From positions 1 to 7,913 of the forward strand of contig JAQVVK010000101.1 in assembly GCA_028698975.1 (NCBI GenBank): 7,913 nt of DNA. Reading direction: 5' to 3'. The notes below the pieces were generated by a model. It saw only the letters and a program-made list of their open reading frames with translations, did no database searches and had not been told where the DNA came from. The stretch's first letter is position 1, and every line of letters begins with the position of its first letter. Below, one piece after another: positions 1 to 6,077 of this stretch. The DNA comes from Victivallaceae bacterium (GTDB lineage: Bacteria; Verrucomicrobiota; Lentisphaeria; Victivallales; Victivallaceae). Position numbers and translations under genes: made by a program.

Positions 1-1
1 A

Positions 2-346
2 ACGGTGGAAGTCAAGGGCGCGACTGCGGTGGCGCAGGAGTTCCAGATGGTCGGAGCAGCCACCTCGACGTGGAACTTCGATCTTGGCAACAACAGCGGC
101 GCGTTGATGACGTGGAAAGGCAATTCGTCGAACGACTTTAATGGCGACACCATTGCATTGACGTTTGACACCACCGACACCGCCAAGAGCTGGACGCTCG
201 TTTCGGTCAACGGCAGCCGCGGCGAGGACATACTTGACCTCACCGGAGCCAACATCACCTACAACGGCAGTGCCACCAGTGATTGGAAGCTCGACTTGGT
301 CGAAGCCGAAGACACCTGGTCGCTCGTGTTGGCGCACCAAGCATAA
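2..346 (+). CDS. C-terminal fragment of a beta-rich secreted or surface protein
   Basis: The reading frame is open from the left edge to the TAA at 344-346, showing about 114 residues of the C-terminus; the true start lies outside the window. The composition is rich in Thr, Ser, Asn, Gly and Asp with alternating hydrophobic residues and almost no Lys or Arg, as in extracellular beta-helix or beta-sandwich repeat proteins. Two stretches look like a degenerate repeat: one ending S-W-T-L-V-S-V near residues 61-68, and a second ending T-W-S-L-V-L-A just before the stop. No catalytic motif, membrane segment, LPXTG or PEP-CTERM sorting signal is visible. It is followed at once by a strong terminator, so it is the last gene of its transcript. 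The codon pattern and frame length support it being real; the function is unknown. It could be the tail of an autotransporter-like protein, although no beta-barrel is recognisable here. Confidence 0.7.
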   Translation, partial: TVEVKGATAVAQEFQMVGAATSTWNFDLGNNSGALMTWKGNSSNDFNGDTIALTFDTTDTAKSWTLVSVNGSRGEDILDLTGANITYNGSATSDWKLDLVEAEDTWSLVLAHQA

Positions 347-364
347 TCAAGCCCCCTCAACCAG

Positions 365-404
365 CGGGGTGCGGTCGAGAAATCGGTCGCACCCCGTTTT
401 TTTT
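365..404 (+). terminator. Intrinsic (Rho-independent) terminator
   Basis: The perfect 9-bp arms CGGGGTGCG (365-373) and CGCACCCCG (388-396) are followed directly by eight T residues (397-404). The inner bases 374-377 and 384-387 can extend the stem with two G-U and two G-C pairs, leaving a loop of about six bases. It begins 18 bases after the stop of the left-edge gene, so it ends that transcript and insulates the glycosidase promoter downstream. Confidence 0.93.
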
Positions 405-471
405 ACGCGCATGAGAAAGTTGTTTTCCGCATTTTAACCCGGTTTGGTGTAAAGAAAAAAACATTCCTCGA

Positions 472-500
472 TTGACAAAACAACAAATCCATGCTATTTT
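472..500 (+). promoter_or_regulatory. Near-consensus sigma-70-type promoter for the GH78-like gene
   Basis: A TTGACA box at 472-477 is separated by exactly 17 bases from TATTTT at 495-500. The -10 is preceded by TG (492-493), giving an extended -10 element. It lies in the AT-rich gap after the terminator, and transcription would begin near 507. A 12-base imperfect inverted repeat, TGAGA-gg-TCTCA (529-540), sits just downstream of the predicted start and could be an operator, though it could equally be chance. The remaining gap (405-471) shows nothing else that I can support. Confidence 0.7.
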
Positions 501-553
501 GATTTGATCTTCTCGTTTATTGGATTTTTGAGAGGTCTCAGGATAAACGACCA

Positions 554-617
554 ATGTGGTTTGCCAAAACAACCGTCCCGTCACGGGGCTGGGAACATGA
601 TCGATAATTTCATATGA
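554..617 (+). other. Leader with interrupted in-frame ORF and ATGA-coupled mini-ORF
   Basis: Two short reading frames precede the glycosidase. The first begins at ATG 554, with AGGA (540-543) about 10 bases upstream. It encodes 17 residues starting M-W-F-A-K and stops at TAA 605-607 in the same frame as the glycosidase, two codons before its ATG. The second begins at ATG 597 and encodes M-I-D-N-F-I; its TGA (615-617) overlaps the glycosidase ATG at 614 as ATGA. A six-pair hairpin with a UCA loop (575-589) lies between them. Either the real glycosidase start is 554 and the TAA is a nonsense mutation or assembly error, or 614 is reached by reinitiation after the mini-ORF. The bases are plain; the interpretation is open. 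Confidence 0.35.
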
Positions 618-2050
618 CACACATTTTACATGATTTTCATAAGGATGCTTTTGCCAGACTGAAGCTGATTTTGACCGGCAAGGGCGGCGAGCGGGTTTCG
701 GTGGCAATCGGCGAATGCCTTAAAGACGGCGATCTTGATCCGGCTCCCGGCGGCAGCCGCTATTATGCACAACGCAACATCGTGTTGAAGCCGGGAACGT
801 GTGAATACCGTTTCCCGATCCCCGCCCACGTCGCGCCCAACCCGGCGTTGCGCAAGTGTCATCCGCCCAAGGGCGGAGAGATCGCTCCATTCAGATATGC
901 CAGGATCGAGGGGTATTCCGGTAAAGTCGAATTCATCCGCGAAGAAATACACGCCAAGTTTGATGACACGGCTGCCGAATTTGAGTGTTCAAACGCCAAT
1001 CTGAACCGGATTTGGGAATTTTGCAAATACTCGATAAAAGCCACCACCGCGTTTGGCATGTATATCGACGGAAATCGCGAACGTCTGCCTTACGAGGGCG
1101 ATGCATATATCAATCAGCTCGGCCACTTTTGTCTTGATCGCAACTATCGGATCGCGAAATCCACCATCTCACGACTTTTCACCAATCCGACCTGGCCGAC
1201 CGAATGGCAGCTGCTTATGCCGGTGATCGTGCGTGATTATTGGTTGTATTCGGGCGATCATTCAAGGGTGGAGCTGTGGCGAGCCCGGCTTGAAAAAAGT
1301 CTGCTCCCGCAACTTATGGGCGGCAACGGATTGATCCACGGCAGTGAGGAAATCCGCGATCTGGTCGATTGGCCGGTCAACGAACGCGACGGTTATGAAT
1401 TCGGCCAATACAATCTGGTCCCCAACTGTTATTTATACAATGCGCTCAATGCGATGTTTGACTTATACGGAGATGTTTCGTACCGCAGGCAGGCTTTGGC
1501 GGTAAAAACCGCCATCAGAAAGCATCTGTTGAAAGACGGGGTCTTCATCGACTCGGTCAACGGTACCCATGCTTCACTGCATTCGGCGATATTTGCGGTT
1601 GCATTCGGGGTGGCCGAACCCGGCGAATATCCGAAACTGGCCCGGTTCATCCGTTCCAAAGGCATGGCTTGCAGTGTGTTTTGCGCGCAGTTTCTGCTTG
1701 AGGCCTGTTACCTGCTCGACATGCCGGAGTATGCGCTTGAACTCATGACCTCCGAAACTCTTCGTAGCTGGAACAATATGCTCGAAAAAGGCGCGACGAT
1801 CACAATGGAGGCTTGGGACGATTCGTTTAAGCCCAATCAAGACTGGAACCACGCCTGGGGAGCGGCTCCCGCCAATATCATTACCCGGCAGCTTTGCGGC
1901 ATACGCCCGGCTTCCCCCGGATTTGGCAGTTATGTGGTTGCGCCGCACTTCGACGGGTTGAAGTTCGCCCGCTGTGTTCAGCCGTTGCCGGACGGAGGCG
2001 CGATAACCGTTGAGTTTGACGGCAAAGACACACTGGTTTGCCGCTCCTGA
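614..2050 (+). CDS. GH78-like six-hairpin glycosidase (putative alpha-L-rhamnosidase)
   Basis: The 478-residue product resembles the catalytic part of GH78 alpha-L-rhamnosidases, inverting enzymes that release terminal rhamnose from plant or bacterial glycans. An N-terminal beta-rich segment (about 1-120) leads into an (alpha/alpha)6-barrel (about 125-430) and a short beta C-terminus. The motif D152-G-N-R-E156-R-L-P-Y-E-G-D163 matches the GH78 signature carrying the general acid (Glu156) and flanking acidic residues. Glu399 in T-M-E-A-W-D fits the catalytic base position, and W-N-H-A-W-G (411-416) fits the segment after it. It is shorter than typical GH78 proteins of roughly 700-1000 residues and lacks extra beta-domains and any signal peptide, so as written it would be cytoplasmic. 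The start is weak: no Shine-Dalgarno sits at 614, while an in-frame ATG at 554 is blocked by TAA at 605-607. It is monocistronic behind the 472-500 promoter. Another six-hairpin specificity is possible. Confidence 0.8.
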   Translation: MTHILHDFHKDAFARLKLILTGKGGERVSVAIGECLKDGDLDPAPGGSRYYAQRNIVLKPGTCEYRFPIPAHVAPNPALRKCHPPKGGEIAPFRYARIEGYSGKVEFIREEIHAKFDDTAAEFECSNANLNRIWEFCKYSIKATTAFGMYIDGNRERLPYEGDAYINQLGHFCLDRNYRIAKSTISRLFTNPTWPTEWQLLMPVIVRDYWLYSGDHSRVELWRARLEKSLLPQLMGGNGLIHGSEEIRDLVDWPVNERDGYEFGQYNLVPNCYLYNALNAMFDLYGDVSYRRQALAVKTAIRKHLLKDGVFIDSVNGTHASLHSAIFAVAFGVAEPGEYPKLARFIRSKGMACSVFCAQFLLEACYLLDMPEYALELMTSETLRSWNNMLEKGATITMEAWDDSFKPNQDWNHAWGAAPANIITRQLCGIRPASPGFGSYVVAPHFDGLKFARCVQPLPDGGAITVEFDGKDTLVCRS

Positions 2051-2094
2051 TCGGTCGGCTGTGCCCAAGCCACCCATCGGCTATATCCCGGAAA

Positions 2095-4221
2095 TCATTC
2101 CTTGTTTCCCATCTCGGTGTGCTGCTGCAATTCTTTGATGAATTCCAGCAGGCGCACGGTGGTGATCGGCTTCAACAACAAACCGGTATAGCCGATTTTA
2201 CGCCAGTTGCTTATCTTTTCCACGTCGGCGGTTACCGCGTAAACCGGCAGATCGGCGGTTTTGGGGCGTCGGCGGATTTGAGCGAGCAATTCGTCGCCGT
2301 TCATCCCCTGCATCCAGACATCGGTCAACACCGCGTCAAACGAACGGGTGTCGAGAGCCGACAGCGCGGCTTTGCCGGAGCTGGCGGTGACGCAATCGGA
2401 TATCCCGGATTTTTTGCACAACGCGCTGAGTACTTTCAAATTCAGTTCAATATCATCGACAATCAGCAAAGACAGCGCACGTCCATGCGGGAGCATTGCT
2501 GGCGCGACCGTCGCCGCCTGACTTATGCCGGAAGATTCCGTCAATGGATCTGCCGTCTCGGAACTCCGCTCCCGGAACTCGACCTTATCCATCGTAACCG
2601 TGAAAATGCTCCCGCTGCCGGGTTGACTTTCGATTGAAAGCGTGCCGCCCATCTGTTTGAGCATGACGTTGCAGATTGACAACCCGAGACCGGTTCCCTG
2701 AATCTTGCTGTTGAGCTGGACAAATGGTTTCAGCAATTTCTCGATATCTTTGGGGGCAATGCCGATGCCGGTATCCTGTACGGAAAAGGTCAATATGCCG
2801 CAGTTGCCGCGTCCCGGCGCTAATGAGGTGTGGATCGTGATCTTCCCGCGCGGCGTGAATTTGACCGCATTCCCGACCAGATTGAACAGAATTTGCCGGA
2901 TGCGCTGCTCGTCTATTTTAAGTTCGGGCAAGTATTCCGGTATCCTGCATTCGAGTGTAAGCTCGGAATTTCGGGCGACGTGCTCAAACGAGCGCGTCAC
3001 ATGTTTCACCAGCTTGGAGAAATCGCAGAAGTTATAACTGTATTGCATTTTGCCGGCGTCAAGTTTGGCGAGATCAAGCACGTCGTTGATAAGCAACATC
3101 AGTGTGTTTCCGCTGAAAATGATATGGTCGAAATATTCATTGGCAACCCGGGGGTCGGTTATCCCCTGTTTCAACAGCTCGGAGAACCCGATAATGGAGT
3201 TCAACGGAGTGCGTATGTCGTGACTTACCGTCGCAAAGAAATAACTCTTGGATTTCTCCGCGGCAACCGCCCGGTCGCGTTCCTGATTGAGGTTGCGGAA
3301 ACTTATGATCAGAAATGTCCAGAGAATGGATATGACGCCGATTGCCGCCGCCATACCGTAATAGAGCAATTTTTTCAGCGAGTGAAAAAGCACACTCTGA
3401 TTGACCACCACCACCGCGCGCCAGTTGCAGGGTACGCGGTTGGTAAATACGATGCAGTCGTCTTTACCCAGTGTGATGGTTTGGCTGCCGTTGGGAGATC
3501 TGATTATTTGCTTGACCAATCGACTCATGTGGTTGTCAATATCCGAAGTTAGATAATTGCGCCCGATCTCGGCGCGGTTCTTGTGGGATACGATCCGCCC
3601 CTCGTTGTCGAGGATAAAAGCGAATCCCGAACCGTGATACAGGTCGTCGGCAAAGGTCTCTATTTCGTCGAGGCGTATGTCATGGGCAAGGACGCTTATG
3701 CCGTCGGCAAGAACTTTACTTATCGAAATGATCATCGCCCCGGTGTCGGCATCGACATAGGGAGGTACGATGACCGTCTTGCCCGGTGTTGCCATCGGCA
3801 AAATATACCATGGCCGCTGTTTGGGATCATACTCCGGCGGCGGACTCCACGCTGAGCCGTCAACATATTTTTCCTTGAAAACACCGTACATCGCGGTGTA
3901 ATTCTTGTTGATCGACTCCCGGTAAACAATGGATTGGTCGAAAAGATATTTTTTCAGCTCGTCGTCGCCGGCGCCGTTTTTCATCATATATTCAATGGTC
4001 TTGGCCGTGATATCGACGATGGTTTCGGCGCGCAAAATGAAGTGTTCGATTTTTGAGGAGGCAATGACAAGGTCGGCCTCGGCTTTGGCTATGGCGTCAA
4101 GCTTTGCCCGGTTGAGAAATGAATTGAATACGAAGAAAACGGCGGTAATCAATCCGATGGCGATAAAAACCATTACAAAGATATAGTGGGACAAGCGCAG
4201 ATTGAATGTGCTACTTTTCAT
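2095..4221 (-). CDS. Hybrid sensor histidine kinase with Cache-like sensor and C-terminal receiver
   Basis: This 708-residue inner-membrane kinase senses a periplasmic ligand and starts a phosphorelay. Membrane helix 1 lies at about 12-34 and helix 2 at about 285-308. The region between them (about 35-280) fits a double-Cache domain, with the typical Y-D-P-K-Q-R-P-W-Y (131-139) and a following V-P-P-Y (152-155). The HisKA H-box has the phosphoacceptor His334 in S-H-D-I-R-T-P-L. The HATPase shows the N-box N447-L-V-G-N451, D483-T-G-I-G-I and G509-T-G-L-G-L. The receiver has the acidic pair Asp589/Asp590, phosphoacceptor Asp634 in L-T-D-V-W, Thr664 and Lys684-Pro. All key residues are intact, so it should be active. 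No HPt or DNA-binding output is fused, and no partner regulator is in the window. GGGA lies 4 bases before the ATG, a weak site. It converges on the glycosidase with a 44-base gap; a regulatory link between the two is possible but only inferred. The ligand is unknown. Confidence 0.93.
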   Translation of the reverse strand: MKSSTFNLRLSHYIFVMVFIAIGLITAVFFVFNSFLNRAKLDAIAKAEADLVIASSKIEHFILRAETIVDITAKTIEYMMKNGAGDDELKKYLFDQSIVYRESINKNYTAMYGVFKEKYVDGSAWSPPPEYDPKQRPWYILPMATPGKTVIVPPYVDADTGAMIISISKVLADGISVLAHDIRLDEIETFADDLYHGSGFAFILDNEGRIVSHKNRAEIGRNYLTSDIDNHMSRLVKQIIRSPNGSQTITLGKDDCIVFTNRVPCNWRAVVVVNQSVLFHSLKKLLYYGMAAAIGVISILWTFLIISFRNLNQERDRAVAAEKSKSYFFATVSHDIRTPLNSIIGFSELLKQGITDPRVANEYFDHIIFSGNTLMLLINDVLDLAKLDAGKMQYSYNFCDFSKLVKHVTRSFEHVARNSELTLECRIPEYLPELKIDEQRIRQILFNLVGNAVKFTPRGKITIHTSLAPGRGNCGILTFSVQDTGIGIAPKDIEKLLKPFVQLNSKIQGTGLGLSICNVMLKQMGGTLSIESQPGSGSIFTVTMDKVEFRERSSETADPLTESSGISQAATVAPAMLPHGRALSLLIVDDIELNLKVLSALCKKSGISDCVTASSGKAALSALDTRSFDAVLTDVWMQGMNGDELLAQIRRRPKTADLPVYAVTADVEKISNWRKIGYTGLLLKPITTVRLLEFIKELQQHTEMGNKE

Positions 4222-4322
4222 TGCATCCCGCCCGTCGCCCTGACCCTATCGGTGAATAAATATATTTCATGATTGCTGCGGTGTGTTTCTCATGCCCGCC
4301 GTAGATTTCCGGCTGTTGGCAT
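4211..4322 (-). other. Chain of three overlapping mini-ORFs in the kinase leader
   Basis: Between the predicted promoter and the kinase ATG, the minus strand holds three tiny ORFs head to tail: 4322-4290 (10 residues, M-P-T-A-G-N-L-R-R-A), 4293-4267 (8 residues, M-R-N-T-P-Q-Q-S) and 4270-4211 (19 residues, starting M-K-Y-I-Y). The first has a good Shine-Dalgarno, GGGAG (4333-4329), six bases before its ATG. The first two junctions are 4-base ATGA overlaps, and the third ORF overlaps the kinase start by 11 bases. The kinase's own ribosome site is weak. This arrangement would allow translational coupling or attenuation, but peptides this short can arise by chance and no product is shown. Confidence 0.3.
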
Positions 4323-4353
4323 TTTTTTCTCCCTTTTGAAAAAGCTTTTGTGC

Positions 4354-4382
4354 AATATATACCTTAAGCATCCTGATTGCAA
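4354..4382 (-). promoter_or_regulatory. Predicted sigma-70-type promoter for the histidine kinase
   Basis: On the minus strand, TTGCAA (4382-4377) is followed by a 17-base spacer and TATATT (4359-4354). Transcription would start near 4347 and give a leader of about 125 bases before the kinase ATG at 4221. The stretch is much more AT-rich than the genes on either side. It lies just downstream of the vWA gene, so the kinase probably has its own transcript and is not simply the last gene of the motor operon. Confidence 0.55.
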
Positions 4383-4384
4383 AT

Positions 4385-4405
4385 AAAAAAAAGCCGCTAA
4401 CTTTT
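4385..4405 (-). terminator. Possible weak intrinsic terminator after the vWA gene
   Basis: Four bases past the vWA stop, the minus strand reads AAAAGT-TAGCG-GCTTTT, then runs on to a total of eight T residues (4392-4385). The stem is short and mostly A-T with one G-T pair, so it would be weak by itself. Its position right after the last gene of the run and before the kinase promoter is what makes it worth marking. Confidence 0.3.
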
Positions 4406-4408
4406 CAT

Positions 4409-5221
4409 TTACTTTGGAGTCCGGCGCGATGGTTCGCAGCGATACGCGCCGTCGCGGCTTGCCGCCAGCTTGCGCAGCACGGTGGAGTCGCCGTCCAGCG
4501 CGATGCAATAGATCTTTACCTTGCCGTCCGGTCCCCGGCCGACTTCGGCCAGAAGTTCCGCCGTCGTGCAGTCGGTCGGCGCGCCGTCGGAAAGCAGGAT
4601 AAACGCTTCGGGCTGAAAATCCCGCGCCAGTTTCGCCGCCAGCTTCCACGCCGCCAGCAGCGCGGTGCGTCCGCCCCGCTTGCGCCCTGCGAACGGCCAG
4701 CCCGCCGCCGGGTCGAATTTTGCCGCCCCGCCGTATTCCGGCCAGCGCGTCGCCTCGCCGTCAAACAATACCGCAAAGTAACTTGCGCCGGGAGCCGCTC
4801 TTTGGGCAAGTCGGGTAAACTCGCGCTTTACCCGCCCCAGCGATGAATCACTGTCGTGCTCGTCGCCCATTGATTTGGATATATCGATCAAAAATATCAC
4901 CCGGTTGAAGCGACCGGCCCCCGTGCCGAAAAATTCGCCGTCGCCGTTACCGTTACTATTGTCGCCGCCGCCGTTTTCGCCGTGAGTTGCCGCCGCGAGT
5001 ATCTCTTGGGGCGGCCTCAATGTGGCCGGCGGCGCGACCGGCTGTCGGGGCGTCTCCACCCGGGCTGGCGGCGCGGAAGACCGCTCGTCACCCCCTTGGC
5101 CCGATCCGCCCTCCGGGGATGTTTGCGGAGGCGCGGTTGCGACGCAGCACTTGAGCAGCAAAGCCAGCCCCAGAGCCAACCCCAGCAGCGATAACAACTT
5201 GTTGCGGTCGTCAGTATTCAT
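4409..5221 (-). CDS. Membrane-anchored von Willebrand factor A (vWA) domain protein
   Basis: The 270-residue product has a short cytoplasmic N-terminus, one membrane helix (about 9-26), a Pro/Gly/Ser/Asn-rich linker (about 30-100) and a vWA domain (about 105-265), presumably in the periplasm. The metal-binding MIDAS is complete: D113-I-S115-K-S117, Thr186 and Asp212 in L-S-D-G-A-P-T-D. vWA domains bind protein partners through this metal site. Cys25 and Cys26 end the helix, but the residues before them do not make a proper lipobox, so a lipoprotein is unlikely. The lead-in E-F-F-G before the domain is something I associate with PVC vWA proteins. The start is ambiguous: ATG 5221 overlaps the upstream stop by 11 bases and has GGGAG (5238-5234) 12 bases away, while ATG 5230 has the same site only 3 bases away. 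It is the last gene of the coupled run and the likely partner or effector of the proton-channel proteins. Confidence 0.85.
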   Translation of the reverse strand: MNTDDRNKLLSLLGLALGLALLLKCCVATAPPQTSPEGGSGQGGDERSSAPPARVETPRQPVAPPATLRPPQEILAAATHGENGGGDNSNGNGDGEFFGTGAGRFNRVIFLIDISKSMGDEHDSDSSLGRVKREFTRLAQRAAPGASYFAVLFDGEATRWPEYGGAAKFDPAAGWPFAGRKRGGRTALLAAWKLAAKLARDFQPEAFILLSDGAPTDCTTAELLAEVGRGPDGKVKIYCIALDGDSTVLRKLAASRDGAYRCEPSRRTPK

Positions 5222-6077
5222 AACGCGCATTGGCTCCCACGGTGTAGGTGAATTCCGCATCGTGCGGCAGCATGATAAAGCCGTGAATCTTTTTACGGCG
5301 TTTTAGCTCATTTCGCACGGTTGCGAACAACTCCGCCTCCGAGGCCGGAATTACGAACTTCGGAGCCCGGTTGCCCGGCAGCCCGGCCAGCAAAGATTCA
5401 AATTCCGGTGCGAACTTTCCGCCCGCCAGCACCCGAACTCCGCTCCCCGGCCGGGGGCGGCAGGTCATGCGGCCGGGCTGTCCAGAGGAGATCACGTCGG
5501 CGCACGGCGTGAACCCGGTTGCCCCGACTTCCGGCCCCACCCGCCAAGCCTCTCCAGCGTTAAGCAAAATAAAATATGGCATCAATTCCGATTCGGCCAG
5601 AGCCGGGAGCGCGATGGAAACGCGTGACCGGTGAAGTTTCTCCGTTTCGTCGCGGAGCTGCCGTGACTTGACGGCCAATGCCGCCGCTTCGGCATTCAGA
5701 CTGGCGAGGCGCGTTTTCGCGGATCGGGTCTTATGCTCAATATCGGCCAGACGGGCCGCCGCGTCCCGGCGTGTTGCAAGTTCGGTCTCGGCCTCCTGCG
5801 CCAAATGGGTCAAACGCTCCAACTCCGCCTTGTCTCCGGAGGAGGACGGCAAAGCCGGTGCGGCGGTATATTTATACAACTTTATTTGCTCGGCAAGCCT
5901 CGTCAATTTGCGGTCGGCCGTGTCGCTCCCGGCGGACGGCTTGGCCATCTGCTCCGACGATGCGGCGGCCACCACCGCCAGCGCAATGGCGATGAACATC
6001 ACTCCGCCAAAGGTGTTGCACATGGTGTCAAGCAGGAGTTCCAGACTTGAACCTGGTTGTCGCTTTGCCCGGCTCAT
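5211..6077 (-). CDS. Single-pass coiled-coil protein, B-type subunit of the proton-channel set (second)
   Basis: This 288-residue protein is of no family I can name with certainty. It shows a basic N-terminus, a membrane helix at about 17-40 that begins with Asp17 (L-L-L-D-T-M-C-N), a coiled coil rich in Ala, Glu, Arg and Leu (about 52-150), and an alpha/beta C-terminal domain (about 160-288). This layout, with one acidic residue at the start of a lone helix, is that of ExbD/TolR/MotB subunits, where the Asp carries protons through the A-subunit channel. The helix aligns without gaps from Ser11 to Gly24 with the upstream protein. Two Cys (192 and 206) in the predicted periplasmic domain could form a disulfide. 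No OmpA-type peptidoglycan-binding motif is seen. Start: ATG 6077 overlaps the previous stop as ATGA, with GGAGG (6089-6085) seven bases upstream. Its stop overlaps the vWA start. The role is inferred from topology and neighbours. Confidence 0.8.
   Translation of the reverse strand: MSRAKRQPGSSLELLLDTMCNTFGGVMFIAIALAVVAAASSEQMAKPSAGSDTADRKLTRLAEQIKLYKYTAAPALPSSSGDKAELERLTHLAQEAETELATRRDAAARLADIEHKTRSAKTRLASLNAEAAALAVKSRQLRDETEKLHRSRVSIALPALAESELMPYFILLNAGEAWRVGPEVGATGFTPCADVISSGQPGRMTCRPRPGSGVRVLAGGKFAPEFESLLAGLPGNRAPKFVIPASEAELFATVRNELKRRKKIHGFIMLPHDAEFTYTVGANARYEY

Noticed and set aside
357..952. Minus-strand frames across the intergenic gap and glycosidase start
   Set aside because: They cross the terminator and promoter and run antisense to conserved glycosidase sequence, with no domain or ribosome site.
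2051..2094. Hairpin between the convergent genes as a bidirectional terminator
   Set aside because: Only a four-pair GGCT/AGCC stem with mismatched extensions can be drawn, with no T run on either side.
2038..2637. Plus-strand frame overlapping the end of the glycosidase and antisense to the kinase receiver
   Set aside because: It is the mirror of receiver and ATPase codons, has no ribosome site at its start and no protein-like composition.
2830..3552. Long plus-strand frame inside the histidine kinase gene
   Set aside because: It lies wholly antisense to a kinase with every catalytic motif intact, and its translation shows no recognisable domain. It is a by-product of the codon pattern on the other strand.
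4409..5260. vWA protein as a lipoprotein, or starting at 5260
   Set aside because: The residues before Cys25 are L-L-K, which do not fit a lipobox. Starting at 5260 would deepen the overlap with the upstream gene and put 13 extra residues before a natural K-L-L-S-L-L membrane start.
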